The position numbers were made by a program, and so were the translations under genes. Of a stretch of DNA of 64,000 nt, positions 1-10,302 are shown piece after piece. The stretch lies in the NCBI GenBank assembly GCA_934045075.1, contig OW203747.1:5538357-5602356 (forward strand). Reading direction: 5' to 3'. Origin of the DNA: Yponomeuta sedellus (lineage: Eukaryota > Arthropoda > Insecta > Lepidoptera > Yponomeutidae). Every line of letters starts with the position of its first letter. Position 1 is the stretch's first letter. Under the pieces are notes generated by a model, which had not been told where the DNA came from, searched no databases, and saw only the letters and a list, made by a program, of their open reading frames with translations.

Positions 1-81
1 ATTTTTTGTCAGTATGACTTGTTAAATATCTGTATGGAGAGCGAGAAATCTGTGTATAAGGTAACACTGCGGAGGAGCTCG

Positions 82-120
82 ATTAAAATGCCACTAGCGG
101 CATTCACGGGACGGGCACGC
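82..120 (-). repeat. 5S-SINE fragment
   Basis: A short stretch containing ATGCCACTAGCGG and CACGGGACGG matches the middle of the 5S-derived SINE described at 49926. It is too short to date or to show ends. Confidence 0.45.
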
Positions 121-618
121 ATATATAGTTATGGTGATATTTCTATTTCTTTGGGGTAGCACCGGCTTAGCGGAACATCGATTAGGCGCGAGGCCAGTTT
201 TTTCATCTTGATATGAAAGCCATCACAACAATTCCAATAACATCTGAGTTACCCTGTATACTTGTTTAACCGGGAGTAAAATCTTGGAATTGTAATTATT
301 TATTCCCTCAGTTATCTTGACTGACTCATCGGCTCAGCGGTAAACCGCTAGCTCAGACGAAACAGGAAATAGTAAAATAGTACTAATCAGATCCGTAGCC
401 CTTACGTCCAAAAGTAGGAAACTTTGAAGCAATATAACCCATGACCTTTGCGTTCGTAACTCTGACTTAATTATCTGCTCAACGTGGCAAATATAATAGA
501 CACTCAGATTACTTGAGCGATTAATAGAAGCTTTTGCCCATAATTATTTCATAGATTATTAAGGTAATTCTCATTTTGTAAAACAACTGTCACAACCATA
601 AAGAATCTTTTCAAGCCC
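121..618. other. No recognised feature
   Basis: AT-rich sequence with stops in all frames. I see no repeat shared with the rest of the window and no exon-like stretch. Confidence 0.5.
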
Positions 619-985
619 AATAATTTACTACTTTCGGTCTTTACACGAATAGTAACGGTTAACTCTAAGGTAGTCATTATTTATATCAACTGGAATCATA
701 CAATTTTAAAGAAAAAACTATTAGCCATGCTTGTGACGTTTCGATTATCGAACTGAGAATAAACCCTTCACCACTGAACATAAAAAAGAGACACGTCCGT
801 TAACCACAATAATTTACTACTTTAAACGTTTACGCAAATAGTAACGGTTAACTCTAAGGTAGTCATTATTTATATCAAGTGGAATCATACAATTTTAAAG
901 ATAAAACTATTAGCTATACTTGTTACTTTCCGTTATTCGAATGGAAAATTAACCCTTCAACCATCCACTGAACCAAATAAAAGAA
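619..985. repeat. Tandem duplication, ~189-bp period
   Basis: The stretch starting AATAATTTACTACTTT at 619 restarts at 808. Both copies share AGTAACGGTTAACTCTAAGG and GGAATCATACAATTTTAAAG. They are roughly 85-90% alike by eye, so this is an old local duplication rather than a satellite. Confidence 0.75.
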
Positions 986-1094
986 ACATCATTCAATAGT
1001 CCATGTTATCAGCCACTTCGTCGTTGGGGGAGGCTCCTTTCTTCTCCATATATTTAGCCTTCACAAAAGTAAACTTACGGATCCGTTAAACGTT

Positions 1095-1442
1095 ATCAAT
1101 CCTTGTATGTCCCCACTGCTGGGGCACGGTTACGCCATACTCCACCACTGGGGCCAAGTCCGGGTTGGTGGAGGATTGTAAGACAGTGGCGGGCCTTACT
1201 GTCAGAAGTTATCCATCAGCTGCCCATAAGGCCTCTGACATGGCTTAAAGACTACCATTACATGACAGCCGGCACCAACGGCTTTACGTTCCTTGCGAAG
1301 AACGGAAGCGCTCGGAAAAATGTCACTAGCGGTAGTCACTGGACCGTCATCCATCCTGCACCCGACCGCGCCTGTTGTTGCTTAACTGAAGTGATTGATT
1401 CCAATCACTCGGTTTGCCTAGACCACCAGCGCTTGAATAAAG
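1095..1442 (-). repeat. 5S-derived SINE, near full length
   Basis: Runs, reversed, from the 3' part (CCCCACTGCTGGGGCACGG) to the 5' end (CACTCGGTTTGCCTAGACC). The open frame over it is an accident of the repeat: similar frames recur at the other copies and contain no protein motif. Confidence 0.8.
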
Positions 1443-1447
1443 AATTA

Positions 1448-1782
1448 ATAATCAAATATATACTCGTAAATACCCGTGTGACAGTGTTTATTATCGAACT
1501 CGTAACGTATGTACGAATAAAGCGCCCCAAACAGCACCTGTGTTGGACACAACCATTGTGCTCGGCCCCATTCAACTATTTCGAGGTATCGAGCACAATA
1601 TGAACCCCGAGGCTGCTTTAAATATGAAATGATGATTCATTGGGTATTTTTTTTATTTATTTATAATGTTATAAAAATACACATTTCATTCGTCTACGGC
1701 TCTGTTAAACCATTGCTGGTTTGTCTCGAAGCTAGCGTCTTCGGATATTACATATGCAGGGTGTGACAAAATTGCCATGTAC
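1448..1782. other. No recognised feature
   Basis: AT-rich spacer between a 5S-SINE and a MITE. Nothing gene-like is seen. Confidence 0.5.
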
Positions 1783-1989
1783 GTTAGCTTTTAGAATATA
1801 CCTCGGCTATTATCAGATAGAACCGATTATATTGCAATAAGGTAAGGTTTATTTTCTATTGTTATTTATAACTCTACATAAAATAGTGAACAAATTTTTT
1901 ATACAGAGCAGGAAGTAGCATTACACTCGTGTGCTTTCGGCGAAAACCGAAGCCTACTCTAGAGCCCGAGGTATATTCTAAAAGGTAAC
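1783..1989. mobile_element. MITE with GTTAGCTTT inverted ends (family D, copy 1)
   Basis: The ends form an imperfect inverted repeat, GTTAGCTTTTAGAATATACC against GGTATATTCTAAAAGGTAAC. A second copy at 17021 shares the ends and an internal block (GAGCAGGAAGTAG, ACACTCGTGTGCTTTCGGCG). There is no coding capacity. The transposon superfamily cannot be told from this. Confidence 0.7.
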
Positions 1990-2045
1990 AGACTATATCT
2001 CAGAATTGTGGGGTCTTTTTTTACTACAGGTATGTAAAACAAACA

Positions 2046-2189
2046 ACGATCCCCAACCCGCATGCCCAGCGTGGAGATTATGGGCATTACCCCCCAATGA
2101 TGGCACAACCTTGCACTGTGGCGCTCATTAGGGGAGGGCTGTGTCCAGCAGTGGACTAATATAGCCTGAAGACGAAGAAGAAGAATATA
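2046..2189 (+). repeat. Repeat B, 5'-truncated copy
   Basis: Holds the 3' half of the 255-bp repeat B: CAACCCGCATGCCCAGCG, the GGGCATTACCCCC block, the LINE-like end GTCCAGCAGTGGACTAATAT, and a GAAGAAGAAG tail. Lies in plus orientation. Confidence 0.75.
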
Positions 2190-2349
2190 AAACTAAAAGG
2201 TATGTAACTTTTTTACTACATGAATAACTTTGTGTTTGCGAAAAAACTCCAGTTAGTTAATTTAATGTTACAGATGGTAAGTTAAGTATGAATATAACAT
2301 TTTTTTTTTTCTCGCTTTGAAACATACATAAGTCGTAGACATAGACAAA

Positions 2350-2394
2350 CATACATAAACCAAATGGTAAATCGTCTATTTGGTTTATGTATGT
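2350..2394. repeat. Inverted repeat (hairpin)
   Basis: CATACATAAACCAAA and TTTGGTTTATGTATG form a perfect 15-bp inverted repeat around a 14-15-nt loop. It could be a small MITE relic. It is not a terminator, since this is eukaryotic DNA. Confidence 0.7.
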
Positions 2395-2789
2395 TCAACG
2401 AAAGGCTATCTTCAATTGCTCTATTCAAAGCAACATTTAAAGAACACTACTTTTCTTCACTTTTATCATAGGCATTATATTTAATATTATGTAAGTAAGC
2501 GTGTATTTATTTTTGTATTGTATTTATTATTTTATTTATATCTATGTAACTATTTAAAACTTTTAGCCAATAAATATTTATAACACGTGTGATCTATTAC
2601 ATTAATATAAAAATTATTATTGTACACTTTCCCCCCCCCCCTCGTTTGTAACGTCCGTATCACCACATCAAGAGTTGGCTGGAAGAGATATTTAATGAAA
2701 TAAGCTCGCCATGCACACTATTTTATAATTTTATGCTTTCTGTATAATTAAAAAAAAAAAAAGATAAAAAGTGCCTGAAACCGGCATGT

Positions 2790-2896
2790 ATGGAGGCAGC
2801 GGCTAATCGTTGTTGACGAAGCGACAGTGGTTGGTCAGGTCAACTCTGGTCTCTGCCTACACCCCGAGATACAGGCGTGAGTTTATGTAATAGAAG
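2790..2896 (+). repeat. LINE 3' end (family C), degraded
   Basis: Shares CTGGTCTCTGCCTAC and ATACAGGCGTGAG with the better copies at 15814, 30028 and 38680. Only the last ~100 bp of the element is present. Confidence 0.6.
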
Positions 2897-2926
2897 ACTG
2901 TAACGAAGATAATCAACTCTTGTATG

Positions 2927-3243
2927 ATATCGTCGAATCACTGTTGGGGGGCACGGTCTCTTCCTGCGTCACAGGAAGGTTAGGCCATTCTCCACCACGG
3001 GGGTCAAGTCCGGGTTGGTGGATGATTGTAAGACAGTGGCGGGCCTATTAGGCTTGGCTTGACAGGCCCGGCTTAACCACTGCCATTGCATGACAGCCTG
3101 TACCAACGCCTTAAGGTGCCGCTCGAAAGAATGCCACTAGCGGTAGTCACGGGACGGTCACCCATCTTGCACCTGACCGCGCCTGTTGCTTAACTCAAGT
3201 GATTGATTCCAATCACTCGGTTTGACTAGGGCACGAGCGTTTC
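2927..3243 (-). repeat. 5S-derived SINE with internal deletion
   Basis: Reverse copy with the usual end blocks (GGCACGGTCTCTTCCTGCGT; CACTCGGTTTGACTAGG). About 30 bp in the middle are lost or scrambled after GTGGCGGGCC. Confidence 0.75.
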
Positions 3244-3680
3244 ACTAGGCCAGACGACTGTAACAAAAAGCTTTAAAACTCGCACGTAGATTAACAATCC
3301 AATCTCAGTAGATTTTTCCAAAACTCGTCCCTAAAGGGTTGTTAAAACTTTACGTGGAAAGGAATATAGATTGGGGAAGGAATGGCTTCGAAATCGCTTT
3401 CGCTTTTCGGTTTTCACTGTTGCGTTTCGCTTTGTAGACGTCGAAAAGTCGAGGGCGAAATCGCTTGTGATGTGAAGTAAAAAAGGAAAAATTATTTATT
3501 AATTGCAAGGGAATTACAAATTACTTTGTTCGTTGCCTCCCACACTAGGCTTAGCCCGTGTTGTGGATGCCGTTTTAGTTAATAGCTTACATAAAGATTT
3601 TTTATAGAAAGTGTAGTCAAATAAGGAACTGAAAATTAAGTAAAAAACAAAAAATGGGGAAAATATCTATATATAAGTTC
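3244..3680. other. No recognised feature
   Basis: Non-coding spacer. It contains a stretch rich in CGCTTTCG/CGAAATCGC words but no element ends and no open frame of note. Confidence 0.45.
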
Positions 3681-3683
3681 GTT

Positions 3684-3916
3684 GACGGCCTCAGTAGCGC
3701 AGCGTTTGGCACGCTGACTGTAAAACCGAAGGTCTCGGGTTCGATCTCCGGCCGGGTTAAACTAGGAAACGAACTTTTCTAGTTTGTCTCGGGTCTTAGA
3801 TATTGCATTTATTGTATTAAATATATCGTTGAGTTAGCTCCTGTAACACATGTCATTTAGTTGTACTTAATATTGGGCTAACGAGGTCTGTGTAATATGT
3901 CCATGAATATTTATTA
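3684..3916 (+). mobile_element. tRNA-derived SINE (family 2), complete-looking
   Basis: The head resembles a tRNA: A-box-like TAGCGCAGCGTTTGG, an anticodon-arm region GCTGACTGTAAAACC (a GTA anticodon is possible) and B-box GGGTTCGATCTCC. The body follows through GTTTGTCTCGGGTCTTAGAT and ends near CCATGAATATTTATT. A second copy, broken up by other insertions, spans 13722-14376, which confirms the family and its order. Confidence 0.75.
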
Positions 3917-4305
3917 TTTGTTGCAGTGCGTCCGTCTATCTGTCTGTCAAGACCCTTTATCTCGGGAACGCGTGAAGATATCGAGTTGAAATTAAAACCA
4001 TGTAATCAGGTCCACAATTCTTCGAAGATGTAATGATCGTTTATGCCGCAAAAATGTATGTTGCAACACTCAAAGGAATCTAAATTTACAGGGAACTTTA
4101 AAATTAGTGGCAAGTATTATTACTTAAGTGCAGAGAAACATCTGCAAATTATACATTTGTAAGGAATTCAAATAAAAATAGTTTTTGAACTTCGGAAAAA
4201 GTAAAGAAACAACTGTGAAAGTCTTCTCGACAGGCTTTTGTTGAACTATTAAGGGCTAATAATGTGTTCTCTATCTCAATCTATCTAAGGGCTGATTTTC
4301 CAATA
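3917..4305. other. Degenerate repeat-like sequence
   Basis: Begins with TCCGTCTATCTGTCTGTC and GATATCGAGTTGAAATT, which resemble 38090-38160. Otherwise AT-rich with no gene. Confidence 0.35.
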
Positions 4306-4409
4306 GTCAGATAACTTTTATCTGAGGAATAAAAACGGCGGTTTGACATAATTTTCATACATAAGCTGTCAAACCGCCATTTTTATTCGTCAGATAAAAG
4401 TTATCTGCC
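4306..4409. mobile_element. Palindromic MITE with TA target duplication
   Basis: Almost the whole 104 bp is one inverted repeat: CAGATAACTTTTATCTGA and TCAGATAAAAGTTATCTG at the ends, GGCGGTTTGACA and TGTCAAACCGCC inside. It is flanked by TA on both sides (4304-4305, 4410-4411). TA targets point to Tc1/mariner-type mobilisation. No coding capacity. Confidence 0.8.
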
Positions 4410-4529
4410 TATAGATGCACACCAAGAAAAAAATAATAACAACCATGATTTTTGAAATCCAAGTTATGTTATAGACATGAATTATAATAAGTTAAATAAT
4501 TTAAGGTTAACAAGAGCACTAGACATAAT

Positions 4530-4718
4530 AAAAACTGTATTTACACGGATTTTACTCTACTTAGAATAAAACCTTTCCATCTCATTTTGTTTCGTTGCGT
4601 TGATTTTAAACGAGTGAAATCCGTTTCGGCACTTTTTCAAGTACCGTGGTCTGGGAAGTCTTCCAAAATGTAAGAATGTAAAATTAAACGAGTAAAATCC
4701 GTGTAAATACACTTTTTA
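4530..4718. mobile_element. Inverted-repeat element
   Basis: The ends ACTGTATTTACACGGATTTT and AAAATCCGTGTAAATACACT are inverted copies ~145 bp apart, with GTTTCGTTGCGTTGATTTTA between them. A non-autonomous DNA transposon is the simplest reading; the exact ends are uncertain. Confidence 0.6.
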
Positions 4719-4739
4719 TTCAATAATTTAATTCAATTC

Positions 4740-4962
4740 AAAAACTATGGCGTTTGCATCTACGTAATGAGATGATTTATACAGCGTCCAGCGGCACCTT
4801 CACTTACACTAGATGCGTGAAGGAACCTCTCTTACACTGCAGGGGCTGAGACATTGTTTTTTAGATGGAGTAGGCTTACCCAGCACCTATATCATCCTGA
4901 CAGCTTAGCCGGCCTAGCCCACAGGAAAGACGAGTCAATACGTGCGGAGCTAACAGTAACTA
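4740..4962 (-). repeat. SINE family 3, 3' part
   Basis: Reverse copy: GCATCTACGTAATGAGATGA, then AGCTTAGCCGGCCTAGCCC and CACAGGAAAGACGAGTC. It matches the body of the full copy at 22503-22915 and the copy at 36985-37255. The tRNA-like head is missing. Confidence 0.75.
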
Positions 4963-5035
4963 AGTGTTAAGAAGAACATTCTTAACACTTAGTTAAGAAT
5001 GTTCTTCTTAACATTGATGTTAAGAAGAACATTCT
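4963..5035. repeat. Switching inverted/direct repeat at a LINE 5' junction
   Basis: The word GTTAAGAAGAACATTCT or its reverse complement occurs three times in alternating orientation within ~70 bp, directly upstream of the truncated LINE. It may record template switching when the LINE inserted. Confidence 0.65.
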
Positions 5036-6551
5036 ATCCATTACCTCAAATGCAGTCGGTAGTGACAGCATCAGCCGTAATATGCTTTTGCCTATCCTTG
5101 AGATCATCACTCCCACCATTACCAAACTCCTTAACAATTCCATCTCCTCTGGGATCTTCCCTACAGCTTGGAAGGAAGCTCAAGTCACTCCCCTACCTAA
5201 AAAGGCCAACCCTACTACCTTTTCCGAATATCGGCCTATTTCCATCCTACCATTCCTATCCAAAGTCCTCGAACGCCTGGTTCATTCTCAGTTAAGCCAT
5301 TTCCTTACCAGGAACAATCTCCTCAATCCTTTCCAGTCCGGTTTCCGTCCAGGCCATAGCACTGTTACGGCTCTTGTCAAGATTACCGATGCGGTTAGTT
5401 ATGGAGAACGGGCAGTTGACTGTATTGTCACTGCTCGATTTCAGTAGTGCCTTCAATTCTGTTGATTTTGACATATTGTTGGCGTTACTTCGTCCTCTTA
5501 ACATATCTCCAACGGTAATTGACTGGTTTCGTAGTTATCTACATGGACGCCGGCAATGTATTCGCATTGAAGATTCTTTCTCCTGTTGGTGTGAAATATC
5601 TGCCGGTGTCCCGCAAGTGGCGTGTTGTCTCCTCTTCTTTTTGCAATTTTCATTAATAGTATTTCTCATCAACTCACTTCTTCCTACCACCTATATGCAG
5701 ACGATCTCCAAATCTACACACAAGCGGGTGTAGACAATCTGAGTGCAGCCATATCGGTGATTAATAATGACCTTTCGCTGATATCCGATTGGAGTAATTC
5801 TTACGGTCTCAAGGTCAACCCCAATAAAACACAATTAATTATTGTTGGTAGTAGGCATTTTATTTCTAGGGTTGACATGGACATGTTGCCCACAGTAGTG
5901 TTCAACGGTACAACACTTCAATTTAGTCACACTGTAAAAAATCTTGGTGTAATCATTGACAGTACCTTATCCTGGGTACCACAAATGGAAATGTTGAGCC
6001 GAAAGATGTTTGCGTCTGCAAGCTCGCTTAGGCGGCTTCGCAATTTTCTACCCACTGCTACCAAGGTTGCTTTAGCACAATCACTCCTTCTTCCCATTCT
6101 CGACTACGCTGATACCTGTTATCTTGACCTCACCGAGGAGCAACTAAACAAACTTGAGCGTCTTCAAAACCTCTGTATACGTTTCATATTTGGTCTGCGC
6201 AAATATGACCACGTCTCTGAATTTCGTTCACAACTCAAGTGGCTCCCAATCCGTCTCCGCCGGAATACGCATATACTCTCTCTTCTATATTGCGTACTGT
6301 TTAATCCAAGTACTCCTTCCTATCTAAAAGAGCGCTTCGAGTTTCTTTACTCCTCTCATATCCTTACTCTTCGCTCTTCCCAAAACCTGCTCCTAAAAAT
6401 CCCATCCCATCACACCACTATCTACGGTTGTTCCTTCACCGTGCAGGCAGTCCGATTATGGAATGCCTTACCGGTGGAGGTACGGAAAGCCAAATCCCTT
6501 CCCATTTTTAAGGCTATGGTAAAGGAGTTCTATCTCACTACTACACTGTAA
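5015..6551 (+). pseudogene. LINE reverse transcriptase, CR1/L2-like, frameshifted
   Basis: Remnant of the second ORF of a non-LTR retrotransposon, cut at its 5' end so that the endonuclease is absent. The polymerase is recognisable in order: a fingers region ending EYRPISILPFLSKVLERLVH, FRPGHSTVTALV, LLDFSSAFNSVDFDILL, SAGVPQ, and the catalytic YADDLQIY in the third open segment (about 5700). The C-terminal segment ends with RLWNALPVEVRKAKSLPIFK, typical of the CR1/L2/Rex1 group. Two frame changes, near 5395-5405 and near 5615-5622, split it into three open segments (to 5447; 5374-5733; 5622-6551). It cannot make a full protein. The exact clade is not resolved. Confidence 0.85.
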
Positions 6552-6954
6552 TACTGTTATTATTTAATTTTGTAATATTGTCCTGCTGTTGTTGTGTTCT
6601 ACTTATGTCCTTTAAATGTGTATATTTTGTTAATTATTTATGTATTTATGTATAATATTAATTTTTTATTTTTATTTATTTAAATTATTTGTATGTATCT
6701 GTTGATAATTTTATTTATTCACACTGTTATTGAGGCATGTATTTGGAACCTCTGAAATTAATGCTTTCTATGTTTTTTTTTTTTTTTTTGTACATCTACT
6801 TCCTTCTCTAATGTATTAGTCCAGTTCATCCGAAGGTTGTCTGGAAGAGATCACTTTTAGTGATAAGGCCGCCGTCTGTACTCTTAGGTTAAGAAATATC
6901 TGTGTAATTTCCATTTTTATGTACAATAAAGTGTTCTCTCTCTCTCTCTCTCTA
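6552..6954 (+). mobile_element. 3' UTR and (TC)n tail of the CR1/L2-like LINE
   Basis: Follows the stop codon. It ends with CCGAAGGTTGTCTGGAAGAG, GTTAAGAAATATCTGTGTAA, TGTACAATAAAG and then a (TC)n run. The same last ~130 bp recur at 56234 and, reversed, at 10506 and 38365, each followed by a different short tandem repeat, as CR1-group LINEs typically end. Confidence 0.8.
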
Positions 6955-7012
6955 AGTCTCGGGTTTCCTCACGATGTGTTCCTTTACACTTAGCGTGTGG
7001 TGTGGACATTCT
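6955..7012 (-). repeat. SINE family 3 fragment
   Basis: GGGTTTCCTCACGATGTGTTCC with TTAGCGTGTGGTGTGG matches the middle of SINE 3, for example 37205-37250. Confidence 0.55.
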
Positions 7013-7086
7013 CCTATGCAGGACAACGATTCACCGCATCCTGTGACATTAGTAGAGCGCTCGAAGCGCAAAAATAAATGTACGCA

Positions 7087-7354
7087 TAGTTATATTTTAA
7101 AAGGGTCCAATCGCGATTATTTATTAACTTATAGGTCACTGGAGGTGTAGTCAGATGTATGTCGGCCAGCTACGAAAAATCAAAAGAGACTACCCAAAAT
7201 AATTTACTGTACTCGCCACTTCAGTCTACCCATACGTATTTATGGTCTACCCTGAGACCACGGTAACTGTAACGCTGCCGAAACATCGGAAAATAAGGTA
7301 ATTACGTTTTACCTAATAAATAATCGCGATTATACCCGCTTAATATATAACTAA
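7087..7354. mobile_element. MITE family E, long copy
   Basis: Inverted ends: ATAGTTATATTTTAAAAGGG with CGCGATTATTTATTA on the left, TAATAAATAATCGCGATTAT with TTAATATATAACTA on the right. The interior contains GAGACCACGGTAACTGTAAC and CGAAACATCGG, also seen at 8213-8250. A short copy lies at 15322-15440. Confidence 0.65.
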
Positions 7355-8032
7355 GTAAGAGTATCGCGAATTATTAAGAAATACTAAAGTTATGCAAAAC
7401 CTGGTATTTAACAAATCACAAATCTGAGAAATAAAAACTCTTTGAACAAAAGTTCTCGCACTAATTGCGGTGTTTCTGAGATTGCTCATTTTAAAGGTGT
7501 CTCCGTATAAAATCAGCGAGCCAAGCAATCGCGGCTAAGGTGAATTACAGGGAAGAACGAGCGCGACTGGGCAAAAACTCAATTTCTGTCAGTAAGTGTC
7601 GGTGGGTGCAAGTAACGAGGTCGTTGAGTGTCGGATATTACCTGCAGATAAGTGCAAGCCGCTGTCACGATTAAAAAGACAGTGTAAGATACTTACTTTA
7701 ATTTACTTTACTGTATACATTATTGCGCACATAAAAATCATACAGAAAACCCAAAAATTAACAAAAATATAAAGAGTCGCAATATACACAAACCATCGGT
7801 ACTTTCCAACGATCGCCATTATTATAGCCGAATTGTGCGTGAAGCGGTTGAAATTAAGAAACACATATTTTTTTATCGGAAATGTGGTTTCAAACTGTCG
7901 CTAACGTGGTATCCGGTCATCAAGAAGAGTTCGAGTGGAAAAAAGTCGCATGGCTTATCGTCCGACATTGTCAGTGTAGTGTGTCGCAACCTTAATAGTG
8001 CTTTGTGATGGCTGATTGAGGGTAATACTATT
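7355..8032. other. No recognised feature
   Basis: Mixed non-coding sequence; the 62-codon minus-strand frame in it has no protein-like pattern. Confidence 0.45.
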
Positions 8033-8152
8033 TTTCTTTTTAATGCACTAACCCGTGCTAAGGACTATTTTAAAAACCTATTTAGAGGCTAACTATTCCA
8101 CCCATGCCGGGATTCGAACCCGCAACCTGTGGATATCCATGCCGTGCCATGA
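8033..8152 (-). mobile_element. tRNA-like SINE (family 1), partial
   Basis: Reverse copy: 3' end GCACTAACCCGTGCTAAGG, then ACCTATTTAGAGGCTAA, then the tRNA-like part CCATGCCGGGATTCGAACCC. It stops in the anticodon arm. Confidence 0.7.
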
Positions 8153-8179
8153 TCGAGGGTAGTCTGAAACCTCATCACC

Positions 8180-8292
8180 AAAGATGCGAACGGGTGCCAG
8201 CCATCAGTCTTCTCGTGACCACGATAACTGTAACGTCGTCAAAACATCGTGATAAAATAGCAATAAATTACTACGCGATTAAGCCCCGAAAA
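8180..8292. repeat. Fragment of MITE family E interior
   Basis: CGTGACCACGATAACTGTAA and CAAAACATCG match the interior of the element at 7087. No ends can be recognised. Confidence 0.45.
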
Positions 8293-8505
8293 AATTCTAA
8301 CCAAATATAAAAAGTGTCCATGGCGAGCTTATTTCAATAGAGCTCACCACCTCTCGTACTGAGATGCAATAAATATATTATATATGGATCTAGAGAAAAC
8401 TCTTTCACCAGCATCCGCAGCAACCATCCGTAGATTCCGTCCGATCTATAGCTCGATCGATCTATAGATCTATAGCATTCATAGGTCCTGTCCGTAACTC
8501 GCATT

Positions 8506-9034
8506 TGTAGCTGATAAACTTAGCTCGCATCCATAGTTCTCAAACTTAGCTCGCGACTGTAGCTTTCAACTTTAACTCGCATCCGTAGCTCTCAACCTTG
8601 ACTTACATGCGTTAAATCCAAGCTTAGCTCACATTCGTAGCATCCAACATTAGCTCGCATCCGTAGCTGTCAATCCTAGCTCACATTCGTAACATCCTAC
8701 CTTAACTCACATCCACAGTATCTCAATATCTAAACTTATCTCGCATCTGCGCATCCCAACTTAAACTTACATCCGTAGCATCCAATGTTAGCTCACATCC
8801 GTAGTTTCCAACCTTAGCTTACATCCGTAGCTCCCAACCTTATCTCGCATCCCACCTTTAACTAACATCCGTAGCATCCAATTTTAGCTTGCATCCGTAG
8901 TTTCCAACTTTAGCTCGCATTCGTAGCTCCCCACCCTAGCTCACATCTGTAAATCCCAACTCAAACTCAAATTCTATCTCTCAACCTTAGCTCGCATCCG
9001 TAGCTCGAATCTGTAGCTCACAACCTTACCTACC
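8506..9034. repeat. Minisatellite, ~26-bp monomers, diverged
   Basis: Degenerate tandem copies of a unit like CCAACCTTAGCTCACATCCG followed by TAGCAT. Copies vary in length and sequence. They grade into the ordered 52-bp array that follows. Confidence 0.85.
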
Positions 9035-9990
9035 ATAGCATCCAACCTTAGCTCGAATCTTTATAATCCAACCTTAGCTCACGACCATAGCATCCAACCG
9101 TAGCTTGAATCTTTATAATCCAATCTTAGCTCACGACCATAGCATCCAACCTTAGCTCGAATCTTTATAATCTAATCTGAGCCCACGACCATAGCATCCA
9201 ACCTTAGCTCGAATCTTTATAATACAATCTTAGCTCACGACCATAGCATCCAACCTTAGCTCGAATCTTTATAATCCAATCTTAGCTCACGACAATAGCA
9301 TCCAACCTCACCTCGAATCTTTATAATCCAATCTTAGCTCACGACTATAGCATCCAAACTTAGCTCGAATCTTTATAATGCAATCTTAGCTCATGACCAT
9401 AGCATCCAACTTTAGCACGAATCTTTATAATCCAATCTTAGCTCACGACCATAGCATCCAACCTTAGCTCGAATCTTTATAATCTAATCTTAGCTCACGA
9501 CCATAGCATCCAACCTTAGCTGAATCTTTTTAATCCAATCTTAGCTCACGACAATAGCATCCAACCTCACCTCGAATCTTTATAACCCAATCTTAGCTCA
9601 CGACTATAGCATCCAACCTTAGCTCGAATCTTTATAACCCAATCTTAGCTCACGACCATAGCATCCAACGTTAGCTCGAATCTTTATAATCCAATCTTAG
9701 CTCACGACCATAGCATCCAACCTTAGCTCGAATCTTTATAATCCAATCATAGCTCACGACCATAGCATCCAACCTTAGCTCGAATCTTTATAATGCAATC
9801 TTAGCTCACGACCGTAGCATCCAACCTTAGCTCGAATCTTTATAATCCAATCTTAGCTCATGACCATAGCATCCAATCTTAGCTCGAATCTTTATAATCC
9901 AATCTTAGCTCACGACCATAGTATCCAACCTTAGCTCGAATCTTTATAACCCAATCTTAGCTCACGACCATAGTATCCAACCTTAGCTCA
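9035..9990. repeat. 52-bp higher-order minisatellite, about 18 units
   Basis: Each 52-bp unit is two related 26-mers: TCCAACCTTAGCTCGAATCT + TTATAA, then TCCAATCTTAGCTCACGACC + ATAGCA. I count about 18 repeats of CGAATCTTTATAA or close variants. Marked variants (GACAATAGCATCCAACCTCA) recur about five units apart. Confidence 0.9.
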
Positions 9991-10090
9991 TATCCGTAGC
10001 ACCCAACCTTAGCTGCATACTTAGCTGCTAATCTTCCATGTCAAGCATCCGCAACTCCTATCTATAGCTCCCAATCTTAACTCGCTTTAT
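9991..10090. repeat. Diverged right edge of the minisatellite
   Basis: Units here again look like the left-hand monomers (CATATCCGTAGCACCCAACC) and fade out by about 10090. Confidence 0.7.
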
Positions 10091-10139
10091 TCCACATGCA
10101 AACCAACGCTTTATGATGAGCTAAGTAAAGCTTTGAACT

Positions 10140-10290
10140 ACTCTTAGTTAGAGAACGCTTTATTGCACAACCAGAAAAAAAGAATACAACCATGATTTCT
10201 TAAATCAAAGTAATGTTATACAAATGACAGACTTGTCGCTAAAAGCGATCTCTTCCAGACAACCTTTGCTTGGAGTGGATTGGATGAAGA
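10140..10290 (-). mobile_element. CR1-like LINE 3' end (subfamily with TTTATTGCACAACC)
   Basis: Reverse copy: CGCTTTATTGCACAACCAG, ATGATTTCTTAAAT, and GCGATCTCTTCCAGACAACC. The same order occurs at 15073-15235. Only the last ~130 bp of the element are present. Confidence 0.7.
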
Positions 10291-10302
10291 ATATAGTAGA
10301 TA

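Noticed and set aside
1103..1603. 166-codon plus-strand ORF
   Set aside because: It lies over a 5S-derived SINE, and similar frames recur at other copies (31912, 33499, 35264) with mutations typical of non-coding repeats.
3684..3755. A tRNA-Tyr-like gene
   Set aside because: It is followed by a conserved non-tRNA body shared with 13722-14376, hence a SINE.
8506..10090. A CRISPR-like array
   Set aside because: Units are contiguous 26/52-bp tandem repeats without unique spacers, in eukaryotic DNA.
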